58,057 nt of DNA from Burkholderiales bacterium. GTDB taxonomy: Bacteria; Pseudomonadota; Gammaproteobacteria; Burkholderiales; SG8-39. How positions within the stretch are numbered: position 1 is the first letter of the stretch; each line of letters opens with the position of its first letter. Under the pieces are notes generated by a model. It was not told the origin of the DNA and ran no database searches. It was given only the letters and a program-made list of their open reading frames with translations. Position numbers and translations under genes: made by a program. The DNA lies in assembly GCA_014860445.1 (NCBI GenBank), contig JACZJT010000047.1:1-58057 (forward strand), in the 5' to 3' direction. Shown piece by piece: positions 1 through 8,516 of the stretch.

Positions 1-966
1 CAGCAGCGTCGATCCCGTAGTCTTGCGCGCCTCGAGATCGCGGTGTGCCTGTACCGCGTCCTTGAGTGCGTAGCGCTGCCGCACCTCGATCTTCACCTTT
101 CCGGACAGAACGATGTCGAACAAGTCCTTTGCCGACGCGACCAGATCATCGCGCTTGGCCGTGTAGTGCATCAGGCTCGGCCGCGTAAAGAACAAGGACC
201 CGCGCGAAGCGAGCATGCTCGAGTCGAAAGACGGGGTCGGACCGGAGGCGTTGCCGAAACTCACCATCATGCCCATCGGGCGCAGGCAGTCGAGCGAACC
301 GACGAAGGTATCCTTTCCGATCGAGTCATACACCACCGGCAGCAGGGCACCACCGGTAATTTCCTTCACCCGCTCGGTGAAATTCTCGCGCGTATAGACG
401 ATTGCGTGGTCGCAGCCGTGCGCCTTGGCCAGCGCCGCTTTCTCGTCCGAACCGACGGTGCCGATCACTGTCGCGCCCAGGGCCTTGGCCCATTGGCACA
501 CGATCAGGCCCACGCCGCCCGCTGCCGCATGGATGAGGATGGTATCGCCGGACTGGACCTTGTAGGTGCGTTTGAGCAGATACTGCGACGTCATGCCCTG
601 GAGCATCATCGCCGCGCCCTGCTCGAAGGAAATGCCGTCGGGGAGATTCACCAAACGGTCGGCGGTCATGAGACGCACCTCGGAATAGGCGCCCACCGGC
701 GGAGCGGAATAGGCGACGCGGTCGCCTTTCTTGACATTGGTCACGCCCTCGCCCACAGCCTCGACCACGCCGGCGGCCTCGAGGCCGATGCCGCTGGGCA
801 TGGTCAGCGGGTACAGCCCGGAGCGGTGATAAACGTCGATGTAGTTCAGGCCGCAGGCGTGGTGGCGCACGCGCGCCTGGCCCTTCCCGGGCTCGCCCAC
901 CTCGACGTCTTCCCACACCATGACTTCGGGCCCACCTTGTTTATGCAATCGGATCGCTTTTGACAT
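1..966 (-). CDS. qor: NADPH:quinone oxidoreductase (zinc-less MDR family), 3' end cut by window
   Basis: Encodes a zinc-independent quinone reductase of the medium-chain dehydrogenase family, which reduces quinones with NADPH in the cytoplasm. The frame stays open from ATG at 966 to the left edge, giving 322 codons. The family is usually about 325 residues, so only the last few are missing. Visible are the N-terminal GroES-like fold, the segment ILIHAAAGGVGLI that carries the nucleotide-binding glycines, and the GLNYIDVYHR motif of the Qor subfamily. No catalytic-zinc cysteine cluster is seen. A GGGA-type ribosome site lies about 7 bases before the start. It is the last gene of a minus-strand series after phaM, with a 166-bp gap. 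Family sure; physiological quinone unknown. Confidence 0.9.
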   Translation of the reverse strand, partial: MSKAIRLHKQGGPEVMVWEDVEVGEPGKGQARVRHHACGLNYIDVYHRSGLYPLTMPSGIGLEAAGVVEAVGEGVTNVKKGDRVAYSAPPVGAYSEVRLMTADRLVNLPDGISFEQGAAMMLQGMTSQYLLKRTYKVQSGDTILIHAAAGGVGLIVCQWAKALGATVIGTVGSDEKAALAKAHGCDHAIVYTRENFTERVKEITGGALLPVVYDSIGKDTFVGSLDCLRPMGMMVSFGNASGPTPSFDSSMLASRGSLFFTRPSLMHYTAKRDDLVASAKDLFDIVLSGKVKIEVRQRYALKDAVQAHRDLEARKTTGSTLL

Positions 967-1132
967 GCTCTGTTCCCAACAAAAAGTATGAACTACGGAA
1001 AATCGCCGGCGGGTCGTTTGAATGGCCGCCCCGGGCGAATCCGGGCGGACCCTCATGTTACAACAAAAATTTCCGACAATCCGGATGGCTGCGCATCTCG
1101 CGCGCCGACGGATAGCGCGTTGGCGCCGCGTC

Positions 1133-1531
1133 CTATTTGGGCTTGGGCTTGGGCTTGCGCGGCGCGGGCTCAGCGGGCTTGTTCTCGGCCGGCCTGGCCG
1201 CGGCAGCGCCGGCAGCCGCCTGCATCAAGTTCCACCAGGCCGCGGCATCGGGAACGGGGTTCTTGCCCGTCCCGGCTGCGGAATCCGCTGGCGCGGGCTG
1301 CATCGATTTCATTGCAGCCAGCGTGTTCCTCTGCATCTCCAGCCCCTGGATAGACAGGCGCAACATATTGAGGTTGAGGTTTAGCCAGTTCTCCACCGAT
1401 TTCAAATCGGCGATTTTCTTTTCAACCGCCTCGATGTCGAGCGTGGGCGTCACCATGCCCGGCATGGGCAGGCCCATGGGGTTCCACAGCTTTTGCATGA
1501 ACTCGAACGGATCCGGCAACGGGTCGGACAT
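1133..1531 (-). CDS. phaM: PhaM-type polyhydroxyalkanoate granule regulator
   Basis: A 132-residue protein starting MSDPLPDPFEFMQKLWNPMG. The start at 1531 has GAGGTG four bases upstream; the frame runs further upstream, but without that site. The middle (PTLDIEAVEKKIADLKSVENWLNLNLNMLRLSIQGLEMQ) matches the PhaM family: a predicted coiled coil that binds and activates PHA synthase and tethers granules to the nucleoid. The C-terminus is Ala/Pro-rich and ends in a short Lys-Pro tail (PRKPKPKPK), where longer PhaM proteins carry a DNA-binding PAKKA-type tail. It is about half the size of Cupriavidus PhaM. DNA binding through this short tail is inference. It follows the patatin and malic-enzyme genes on the same strand. 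Confidence 0.8.
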   Translation of the reverse strand: MSDPLPDPFEFMQKLWNPMGLPMPGMVTPTLDIEAVEKKIADLKSVENWLNLNLNMLRLSIQGLEMQRNTLAAMKSMQPAPADSAAGTGKNPVPDAAAWWNLMQAAAGAAAARPAENKPAEPAPRKPKPKPK

Positions 1532-1665
1532 TCGGCACCTCGATTTTCGATGGGAAACGCCAAGTGTAAACCGAATCCTGGGCCTGAGACGGCTGATTCC
1601 GGAACCCTCCAACCGCCTCTGTCAAAGACCGGAATTCCGCTCGGCGCAATCGGCGGAGCGCTCCG

Positions 1666-2814
1666 TCATCCTCCAGCCGGCTCGGCACCCAGAAACTCGA
1701 GAACCGCGCCGCGCTGCGCCATGGTGTCGCGATAGGCGAGGTCGACGAGGGCGCGGCAATAGACCTCCTCGAAAAGCAGGTAGCTTGCGAGGTTAGAGCC
1801 GCTGCGATTCATTGCACCGATGCCGCCCAGCACGAATTTCAGCATCCACGGCAGTTCCTGCACGTGCCTGCCGGCGATGCGCTCGATCGATTCGCTGGGA
1901 GAGATCACCAGCACTTTGACCGGTCGCAGATGCACTCCTGCCTCGACGCGCTTGTCCTCGGGGATGAGGTTGATCGTGCGATTGATACGTTGCAGCCGCT
2001 CGAGGTCGACGGCGAGACCGTCGAGGAAAATACTGTTCAGCGCGTGGCCGGCGATCTGCGCGATCGATGGATAGATGCTGGAGCGCACGCGCGCGGCCTC
2101 GGTATATTGGCGCCCCGTGCCGATCACCAGCACGCGGTCTGCGCCCAGATGCAGCGCCGGACTGATCGGCGCGATCTGGCGAATCGAGCCGTCACCGAAA
2201 TATTCGCGGTTGAGTTTCACCGCCGGAAAAAGAAACGGCAGGGCCGAAGAGGCCATGAGGTAATCGACATTGAGCATGGTGGCCGCGCCGACCCGCTGCG
2301 TTCGCTCCCATGCTTCCAGTCCGGGGCCGCCCTGGTAAAAGGAAACATTCTCCCCCGAGGAATAACCCGAAGCCGTGACGGACACGGCATAAAGCGCGCC
2401 CGTGTCGATATTCGCCTGAATGCGCCCGAAATCCAGGGTCTTTTCCAGCATCTCGCGAATCGGCGTGTTGTCGAACAGCGATGCGGGGCTGTTGCGCTTG
2501 ATCCACAGCATCGATGCGAACCAGCGCGCACTGGTTCGCAGCATGGACCAGGGATCGGCGCGGTAGACGCGCTCCACGCGAAAGTTTTCCCACACTTCCA
2601 GCAAGTGACCCACACCGCGGCGGAAATCGTCGGCGTAGATGGCCAGTACCGCGGCATTGATCGCCCCCGCCGATGTCCCGCAGATGATGGGAAAGGGATT
2701 TTTCGCCTGGTCAGGCAGCAGGTCGCGGATGGCCTTGAGCACACCCACCTGGTAGGCGGCTCGCGCGCCACCGCCAGTCAGAATCAGGCCTGCTCTGGGC
2801 TTGGTCCTTTCCAT
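1666..2814 (-). CDS. Patatin-like phospholipase family protein
   Basis: A 382-residue patatin-fold acyl hydrolase. The oxyanion-hole glycines are in LTGGGARAAYQ (residues 12-22), the nucleophile Ser48 is in GTSAGA, and Asp208 of the Ser-Asp dyad is in FGDGS. All three elements are intact, so the enzyme should be active. No signal peptide is evident, so a cytoplasmic site is likely. The gene starts 13 bases after the stop of maeB and is probably cotranscribed with it; phaM follows. This context fits lipid or storage-polymer turnover, but the substrate cannot be told from sequence. Members of this family act on phospholipids, and some patatin proteins associate with PHB granules. Confidence 0.88.
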   Translation of the reverse strand: MERTKPRAGLILTGGGARAAYQVGVLKAIRDLLPDQAKNPFPIICGTSAGAINAAVLAIYADDFRRGVGHLLEVWENFRVERVYRADPWSMLRTSARWFASMLWIKRNSPASLFDNTPIREMLEKTLDFGRIQANIDTGALYAVSVTASGYSSGENVSFYQGGPGLEAWERTQRVGAATMLNVDYLMASSALPFLFPAVKLNREYFGDGSIRQIAPISPALHLGADRVLVIGTGRQYTEAARVRSSIYPSIAQIAGHALNSIFLDGLAVDLERLQRINRTINLIPEDKRVEAGVHLRPVKVLVISPSESIERIAGRHVQELPWMLKFVLGGIGAMNRSGSNLASYLLFEEVYCRALVDLAYRDTMAQRGAVLEFLGAEPAGG

Positions 2815-2827
2815 CCGGATGCCGAAG

Positions 2828-5122
2828 CTAGTGCTGCAGTTCGCTTCGCGCTGCGTTCGCGTCGACCACCGTCAGCGCCGTCATGTTGACGATGCGGCGC
2901 ACCGTTGCCGAGGGCGTGAGGATATGTACCGGTTTTGCGGAACCAAGCAGGATAGGGCCTAGCGCTATGCCGTCGCCGGCAGCCGTCTTGAGCAGATTGA
3001 AGGCAATGTTGGCCGCGTCCACTGTGGGCATGAGCAAAAGGTTGGCCTCGCCGCTGAGTCGGGAATTCGGAAACGCGGCACGGCGCGTGTCTTCGGAAAG
3101 CGCGGCATCGCCGTGCATTTCGCCGTCGATTTCAAGTTCTGGTGCACGCTCCTGGATCAACGCCAGAGCCGCGCGCATCTTCTTCGCGGTCGGATGATCG
3201 CTGGTGCCGAAGCTCGAATGCGACAGCAGGGCGGCCTTCGGCGTAATGCCGAAGCGGCGTATCTCCTCGGCCGCCAGTACCGCCATCTCCGCCACCTGCT
3301 CCGCGCTGGGGTCGAAATTGACGTAGGTATCGCAAATAAACACCGTGCGTTTGGGAAGCAGCAGCACGTTCATGGTGTAGAAATTCTTCGCGCCGGGTCG
3401 CAGGCCGATCACCTGGTCGACATAGTGCAGGTGCAGCGCGTGCGTGCCAAACGTGCCGCAGAGCATGCCGTCCGCTTCGCCACGGTGCACCATCATGACG
3501 CCGATGAGCGTGAGGCGGCGGCGCATCTCGATTTGCGCATAATGCTGTGACACACCTCGGCGTGCCGTCAGCCGATGGTATTCCTCCCAATATTCGCGGT
3601 AGCGCGGATCGTTCTCCGGATTGACCAGTTCGAAATCCACGCCGGGCTTGATGCGTAGACCGAAGCGCTCCAGGCGCCGCTCGATTACGGCGGGTCGGCC
3701 GACCAGAATTGGTCGCGCCAGTCGTTCGTCGACGATCACCTGTGTCGCCCGCAGGATGCGTTCGTCCTCGCCTTCGGCCAGCACGATGCGGTTCTTCGTC
3801 TCCGCCGTCTTTGCCGCGGCGAACACCGGTTTCATGAGCAAACCGGAGTGATAGACGAATTCGCTCAGTTGCTCCGCGTAGAGATTGAAGTCGGTGATGG
3901 GACGAGTGGCCACGCCGGAATCCATCGCCGCCTTGGCTACCGCAGGCGCAATTTTTATGATCAGACGCGGATCGAAGGGTTTTGGAATCAGGTATTCCGG
4001 CCCGAATGCCACATTCTGTTCGCCATAGGCGGCGGCGACGATGTCGGACTGCTCGGCCATGGCCAGGTCCGCGATGGCATGCACGCAGGCAAGCTTCATC
4101 GCCTCGTTGATGGTGGTCGCGCCCACATCGAGCGCGCCGCGAAAAATGAACGGAAAGCAGAGGACGTTGTTTACCTGGTTGTGATAGTCGGAGCGGCCGG
4201 TGGCGATGACTGCATCCGGCCGGACCGCTTTGGCCAGATCCGGCAGGATTTCCGGTTCCGGGTTGGCAAGCGCGAGAATCAGCGGCTTTGGCGCCATTTT
4301 CTTAACCATCTCCGGTTTGAGTACTTTTCCCGCCGACAACCCCAGAAACACGTCTGCACCATCGATGATTTCCCCCAGGGTTCGGGCGTCGGTCTTTTTG
4401 GCATAGCGCGCCTTGTTCGGGTCCATTTCCTCCTTGCGCCCCGCGTACACCACGCCTTTGATGTCGGACACCCAGATGTTTTCCATCGTCATACCCAGGC
4501 TCACCAGAAGGTCCAGACAGGCCAGTGCCGCAGCGCCCGCACCCGAGACGACGAGCTTTACCTTGCCGATTTCCTTGCCTACCACGCGTAGGCCATTGAG
4601 AATGGCGGCCCCGACAATGATGGACGTGCCGTGCTGGTCGTCATGGAATACCGGTATCTTCATGCGCTCGCGCAGCATTTTCTCGACGTAGAAACACTCC
4701 GGCGCCTTGATATCCTCAAGATTGATACCGCCGAATGTCGGCTCCAACGCCGCAATAACCTCGACCAGCTTGACGGGATCGAGCTCGTTTAGCTCGATAT
4801 CGAAACAGTCGATGCCCGCGAACTTCTTGAACAGGACAGCCTTGCCCTCCATTACGGGCTTGGACGCCAGGGGTCCGATCGCACCCAGCCCGAGCACCGC
4901 CGTGCCGTTGGTGACGACGCCGACCAGGTTGCCGCGCGCGGTCAGATTGCGCGCCTCGGCCGGGTCTCGCACGATCTCCTCGCACGCCTTCGCCACGCCC
5001 GGCGTATACGCCAGAGACAAGTCGTGTTGATTCACCAGCGCCTTGGTCGGGGTCACCGAAATCTTTCCGGGCTTGGGCAAACGGTGATAATCGAGTGCGG
5101 CTTTACGCAGTGGGTCTTCCAT
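2828..5122 (-). CDS. maeB: NADP-dependent malic enzyme, MaeB type (malic enzyme / phosphotransacetylase-like fusion)
   Basis: A 764-residue two-domain protein that decarboxylates malate to pyruvate with NADP, supplying NADPH and pyruvate for gluconeogenesis or acetyl-CoA formation. Residues 1 to about 430 are the malic enzyme domain: [63 protein letters not shown] and the nucleotide loop [13 protein letters not shown]. Residues from about 430 on resemble phosphotransacetylase ([16 protein letters not shown]). In MaeB enzymes this part is an allosteric acetyl-CoA sensor rather than a working transacetylase. It heads a probable operon with the patatin gene and is divergent from the aminotransferase gene across a 136-bp gap. 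Confidence 0.97.
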   Translation of the reverse strand: MEDPLRKAALDYHRLPKPGKISVTPTKALVNQHDLSLAYTPGVAKACEEIVRDPAEARNLTARGNLVGVVTNGTAVLGLGAIGPLASKPVMEGKAVLFKKFAGIDCFDIELNELDPVKLVEVIAALEPTFGGINLEDIKAPECFYVEKMLRERMKIPVFHDDQHGTSIIVGAAILNGLRVVGKEIGKVKLVVSGAGAAALACLDLLVSLGMTMENIWVSDIKGVVYAGRKEEMDPNKARYAKKTDARTLGEIIDGADVFLGLSAGKVLKPEMVKKMAPKPLILALANPEPEILPDLAKAVRPDAVIATGRSDYHNQVNNVLCFPFIFRGALDVGATTINEAMKLACVHAIADLAMAEQSDIVAAAYGEQNVAFGPEYLIPKPFDPRLIIKIAPAVAKAAMDSGVATRPITDFNLYAEQLSEFVYHSGLLMKPVFAAAKTAETKNRIVLAEGEDERILRATQVIVDERLARPILVGRPAVIERRLERFGLRIKPGVDFELVNPENDPRYREYWEEYHRLTARRGVSQHYAQIEMRRRLTLIGVMMVHRGEADGMLCGTFGTHALHLHYVDQVIGLRPGAKNFYTMNVLLLPKRTVFICDTYVNFDPSAEQVAEMAVLAAEEIRRFGITPKAALLSHSSFGTSDHPTAKKMRAALALIQERAPELEIDGEMHGDAALSEDTRRAAFPNSRLSGEANLLLMPTVDAANIAFNLLKTAAGDGIALGPILLGSAKPVHILTPSATVRRIVNMTALTVVDANAARSELQH

Positions 5123-5246
5123 GAGTTTCCTTGGTGTGATGCTGCTACAGGAGGGCGGAATTATAGACCCGCACTGCAGGGAACGCTAACCGCGCGGGTC
5201 CGGTTGGCGCAAACAACGCCGTTCCGGATCCAGGCTCGAGCAGTGT

Positions 5247-5252
5247 CATAAT
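5247..5252 (+). promoter_or_regulatory. Candidate -10 element directly before the aminotransferase start
   Basis: CATAAT lies six bases before the ATG at 5259, and no Shine-Dalgarno sequence is seen. No good -35 hexamer is visible; the best, TTCCGG at 5222, leaves 19 bases. If used, transcription would begin at or beside the start codon, giving a leaderless mRNA. Confidence 0.35.
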
Positions 5253-5258
5253 ACCGCC

Positions 5259-6416
5259 ATGTCGCTCGCCCGCCGAATGTCAGAGATCCAGCCCTTCCAG
5301 GTCATGGAAATATGGAATCGCGCGAAGGCCCTCGAAGCCCAGGGGAAACATATCGTGCAGATGCAAATCGGCGAGCCGGATTTCACGGCGCCGGACCCGG
5401 TGATCGCTGCGTGCGTCGATGCCTTGAAGCAAAACCCGATTCACTACACTTCGGCACTGGGCATGCCGCTGCTGCGCAGCGCGATCTCGAGCCACTATCG
5501 CGATCGCTATCAACTGGATGTGCCCGCCTCTCGCATCGCGGTGACCGCCGGTGCCTCAGGCGCACTACTGATCGCTGCCGGGGTGCTGGTCAATCCTGGC
5601 GACGAGATACTGATGCCCGACCCGGCCTACCCGTGCAACCGCCACTTTGTGCGGTTTTTCGAAGGCCAGGTGAAGAACATCCCGGTTGGCCCCGAGACCC
5701 AATACCAGCTGACACGGGAATTGATCGAAGCCAACTGGACGGAGAAAACCCGCGGCGTGCTCATTGCCTCGCCGTCCAATCCCACCGGGACCATGATCCC
5801 GGCACATGAAATGCGGGCGATCGTCGAGGTAGTACAGGCGCGCGGCGGCGTGACGATCGTGGACGAGATCTATCAGGGGCTGACCTATGCGAGCGGATTC
5901 GCGAGTGCGCTGGCGTGGTCCGACCGGGTTTTCGTGGTGAACAGCTTTTCCAAATATTTCAGCATGACCGGCTGGCGCCTGGGCTGGCTGGTGATGCCGG
6001 AGGAGTGCGTGCGCGAGGTGGAGGCTTTTGCGCAGAACGCCTTCATCTGTCCTTCGGCGCCGGCCCAGTACGCCGGCCTCGCAGCGTTTGGCGCGGAAAC
6101 GACAAGGATCCTCGAGCAGCGCCGCGCCGAGTTCCAGCGGCGGCGCGATTTTCTGCTCCCTGCCCTTCGTGATCTGGGATTCTCGATTCCGGTGACGCCG
6201 GAAGGGGCGTTTTACATTTACGCTGGAATCGAGCGCTTCGCCCGGGACAGCGGACGGTTTGCCTTCGACCTGCTCGAGGAAGCCGGGGTGGCGATCACGC
6301 CCGGCAAGGATTTCGGCGCGAATCAGGCGGAACGCTATGTGCGCTTCGCCTATACGCGCTCATTGAGCGATTTGCAGGAAGGTGTGCGCCGGCTGGGGAA
6401 CTTCTTGCACAAATGA
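5259..6416 (+). CDS. Pyridoxal phosphate-dependent class I aminotransferase
   Basis: A 385-residue fold-type I aminotransferase of the AspC/AlaT-like group. It contains the substrate-loop motif MQIGEPDFTAPDPV, the ASPSNPTGTMIP motif, the VDEIYQGLTY cofactor-ring contact, and SFSKYFSMTGWRLGW, where the Lys forms the Schiff base with PLP; a C-terminal Arg contact sits near RYVRFAYTRS. The cytoplasmic enzyme transfers amino groups between an amino acid and a 2-oxo acid. Exact substrate is unclear: bacterial relatives are often annotated as aspartate, alanine or valine-pyruvate transaminases. The gene stands alone, divergent from maeB, and is closed by a strong terminator. No ribosome site precedes the ATG. 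Confidence 0.93.
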   Translation: MSLARRMSEIQPFQVMEIWNRAKALEAQGKHIVQMQIGEPDFTAPDPVIAACVDALKQNPIHYTSALGMPLLRSAISSHYRDRYQLDVPASRIAVTAGASGALLIAAGVLVNPGDEILMPDPAYPCNRHFVRFFEGQVKNIPVGPETQYQLTRELIEANWTEKTRGVLIASPSNPTGTMIPAHEMRAIVEVVQARGGVTIVDEIYQGLTYASGFASALAWSDRVFVVNSFSKYFSMTGWRLGWLVMPEECVREVEAFAQNAFICPSAPAQYAGLAAFGAETTRILEQRRAEFQRRRDFLLPALRDLGFSIPVTPEGAFYIYAGIERFARDSGRFAFDLLEEAGVAITPGKDFGANQAERYVRFAYTRSLSDLQEGVRRLGNFLHK

Positions 6417-6443
6417 AAACGCCGGCAGCTTGCCGGCGTTTTT
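6416..6443. terminator. Bidirectional rho-independent terminator
   Basis: AAAACGCCGGCA and TGCCGGCGTTTT form a 12-base inverted repeat around a 3-base loop. It gives a T-run on both strands. It lies between the convergent aminotransferase and transglycosylase genes and starts at the last base of the aminotransferase stop codon. Confidence 0.9.
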
Positions 6444-6464
6444 CACTGGAGTCGTTACAGCCTG

Positions 6465-7148
6465 TCAGGCTGCGGTCTTGGGCTTGGCCCGCTTGAGCAT
6501 CAGCAACATGCGCTGTTTCTCAGCCATCACTTTCTGGGCATATTGCTGGCTGTCGTCGGCAAACGCGCCATTGTAAAGCTGCAGACCCGGCATCAAGCCA
6601 CCCCCGCGGCGCACGGCTTCCTTGAGTATGCGGGCACCGACCATGATATTGGTCATGGGATCGAACACCGATTCCTCTCCTCCAAGCGCATCCAGCTTAT
6701 CCTGGTGGTAGCGTGGGATGACTTGCATCAGGCCCTTTGCGCCCACTACACTCTCGGCGATCGGATTAAACCGTGATTCCACGGCTATCACCGCCAGAAT
6801 CAACAGCGGATCCACCCCTGTGCGTACGCCTGCCTGATACGCGGTACCGACCAGCTGCTCGGTCGCATCCTGCGCCACGCGGTACCGGCGCGAAAGATAA
6901 GCGGCCAGCGTCCGATGTTCCGGATTTTCGGCATCGGCGTTCGAAACGAGCAGGGAAATCCCTTCGTGCCGGATCGTCCCGAATGCCGCGGACGCGGGTC
7001 CGGGCTGGATGCTTTGATCTTCTACGGCAGGACGCGCACCCATCATCAGCGCAATGGCCGCGACGGCCCCGAACACGGCCAGGCCGTTGTGCAGGAACGA
7101 ACTCAAAAAGGCATAGGCTCGCACGGCAAACTGTCTGAGATTGTCCAT
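6465..7148 (-). CDS. Membrane-anchored lytic transglycosylase (SLT domain)
   Basis: A 227-residue protein. The start at 7148 is chosen because GGAGGT lies five bases upstream, although the frame extends further. Residues about 12-36 (YAFLSSFLHNGLAVFGAVAAIALMM) form one membrane segment or signal anchor. The SLT domain follows from about 95 to 200: ILAVIAVESRFNPIAES with the catalytic Glu, then GAKGLMQVIPRYH, and ARILKEAVRR...LYNGA. Such enzymes cleave peptidoglycan with 1,6-anhydro product formation in the periplasm. The C-terminus is basic (KRAKPKTAA). It is preceded by an unusually long non-coding region. Confidence 0.9.
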   Translation of the reverse strand: MDNLRQFAVRAYAFLSSFLHNGLAVFGAVAAIALMMGARPAVEDQSIQPGPASAAFGTIRHEGISLLVSNADAENPEHRTLAAYLSRRYRVAQDATEQLVGTAYQAGVRTGVDPLLILAVIAVESRFNPIAESVVGAKGLMQVIPRYHQDKLDALGGEESVFDPMTNIMVGARILKEAVRRGGGLMPGLQLYNGAFADDSQQYAQKVMAEKQRMLLMLKRAKPKTAA

Positions 7149-7231
7149 GTGTACCTCCAAAACGAAAAAGCTACTTACTTTATAGGCTGGGCTACGCTGT
7201 GATCGGCGCGCTACCCAGTCGTTACGGCGCC

Positions 7232-7250
7232 GTCCCAAGTATATTGGGAC
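7232..7250. promoter_or_regulatory. Palindrome, possible operator
   Basis: GTCCCAAGTATATTGGGAC: 7-base perfect arms around GTATA. It lies 84 bases before the transglycosylase start. No T-run follows, so an operator is more likely than a terminator. The binding factor is unknown. Confidence 0.35.
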
Positions 7251-7456
7251 CAGTGCCATCTTTGCCCAAGTGATCTTGCGTTGTTCGCCACCGAAAATCG
7301 GTGCTTGAAGCAACGTTTTATCTTAAGCAAATACTTCAAAAATCTAGTTACTTGAAACGGCTTGTTAAAGTGCCGTTCGAACTCTAAGAAACTGCGATCA
7401 AAACCTGGCTAAGCTAGCACTTGGTTTCGCGGTGGACATCTAGTCGTGGTGTATTG

Positions 7457-7476
7457 CAATAAAACGTATTTTATTG
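7457..7476. promoter_or_regulatory. AT-rich palindrome, possible operator
   Basis: CAATAAAACGTATTTTATTG: 8-base perfect arms around CGTA, in the most AT-rich part of the gap. It contains A- and T-tracts of the kind bound by nucleoid proteins. No regulator can be assigned. Confidence 0.35.
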
Positions 7477-7737
7477 AATATGCTAGCTTATGTCAAGCAA
7501 TTCGATAAAAAAATGCTGCGTCGCAACAATATGATTTCACGCCCGAATTGACGCTAACTCGGACTTCAGGCAATCTAGTCAAGCGCTGCAAGCAAACCGA
7601 GAAACGATCCCAGCCACGCAACCTGCGGTCCCGTCAAAGAATGCGGGTGACGCAGCCGGGAATAAATTAGCTTAAGTCGAATGTCCGCGGTACAGCCTTA
7701 GCTTGCACTAGGGCCGACCGCGAGACATCCATACCTG

Positions 7738-8103
7738 CTAAGGCCGTGAGCCTGTAGGAAAAGGCCAGGCAGCTGCCGGATTCAGGGCGGTTTTCGCCCC
7801 TGGCGTCGCCGCAGTCGATGAGGCAACTGGAGCCATCATCGAACGTGCTGCCGGCTTCGCCGGTTTCACGGTAGCTTTAGCCTTTTTTTTTGCCGCTTTC
7901 TTTTTGGCGGCTGGCTTTTTAACCTTTTTTTTAGCGGGCTTTTTTTTTGCCGCTTTTTTCTTGGCAGGTTTTTTCTTGGCGGCCTTTTTCTTGGCCGCTT
8001 TCTTTTTTACAGGCTTTTTAGCTACTGCCCTCTTCTTTTTGGCTTTTTTAGCTTTTTTAGCCGGTTTTTTCGCTGCTTTCTTTGCTTTTTTCTTCGTTGC
8101 CAT
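7738..8103 (-). CDS. Histone H1-like lysine/alanine-rich DNA-binding protein
   Basis: A 121-residue protein with about 85 residues of AAKKK/PAKKK-type repeats after MATKKKAKKA, then a short neutral tail ending LNPAAAWPFPTGSRP. The repeats resemble eukaryotic H1 tails and bacterial HctB/AlgP-like proteins, which bind and condense DNA without sequence specificity. The fixed C-terminal tail recurs in betaproteobacterial members from memory and is not explained by DNA binding. AGGAG lies eight bases before the ATG. Codons keep the lysine run almost all AAA/AAG, so the DNA is low in complexity and may slip. No folded domain is present. Confidence 0.85.
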   Translation of the reverse strand: MATKKKAKKAAKKPAKKAKKAKKKRAVAKKPVKKKAAKKKAAKKKPAKKKAAKKKPAKKKVKKPAAKKKAAKKKAKATVKPAKPAARSMMAPVASSTAATPGAKTALNPAAAWPFPTGSRP

Positions 8104-8228
8104 GGTAAAGCTCCTTCTTCAAGTTAAAGAAAAACAACTACTGCAACCCGGCTACGCGAGCCCGGATTATCCGACCAGCCAGGGCGAACCCCGGCCAGCC
8201 GAATTCTTTGCCTGCAGGATTGCCAGCC

Positions 8229-8477
8229 TCATGCGGCCTTGCGCTCCAGCAGATCACGATACAAAACAGCGGGGTCAAGTTCAATTCCGCCATCCCAAAC
8301 GAGGGTCTTCGCGGCGGGGTCGATCGCCACGCGGCGAAACTGATCCCGGTCACGCCAAAGTTTGAAGGCGCCGATTTCGAGCAGATTGCCGAGGAATACG
8401 CTGCCCTCCAATCCATCGTCGAAACGCAACCACAAACTGTAGTCACTGTCTGCCCGAAACTCGGTCAGCTTACCCAT
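8229..8477 (-). CDS. DUF2442 domain-containing protein
   Basis: An 82-residue protein matching the small DUF2442 family, with LWLRFDDGLEGSVFLGNLLEIGAFKLWRDRDQFRRVAID and LVWDGGIELDPAVLY. The family has no established biochemical role and is often found beside toxin-antitoxin DUF4160 genes. No DUF4160 partner is present here. GGAGGT sits seven bases before the ATG. The gene lies 39 bases downstream of nrdB on the same strand and may be read through from nrdAB. Confidence 0.8.
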   Translation of the reverse strand: MGKLTEFRADSDYSLWLRFDDGLEGSVFLGNLLEIGAFKLWRDRDQFRRVAIDPAAKTLVWDGGIELDPAVLYRDLLERKAA

Positions 8478-8516
8478 GTTCCTTACCTCCGAAATACGCC
8501 AACGGCACTAAAGTTC

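Larger units (their letters stand above)
7149..7737. other. 589-bp intergenic region, AT-richer than its surroundings
   Basis: No open frame with a credible ribosome site is seen on either strand. The composition shifts toward A+T, strongest at 7440-7520. It holds two palindromes (entered separately) and scattered promoter-like hexamers, for example TTGACG followed 17 bases on by CAATCT near 7548. It lies downstream of the histone-like gene and upstream of the transglycosylase gene, both on the minus strand. An unannotated small RNA or an H-NS-like binding region is possible but not shown. Confidence 0.5.

Noticed and set aside
7860-8100. Low-complexity repeat tract that might suggest a CRISPR or satellite
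   Set aside because: It is the lysine codon run of the histone-like gene; no regular repeat-spacer units are present.
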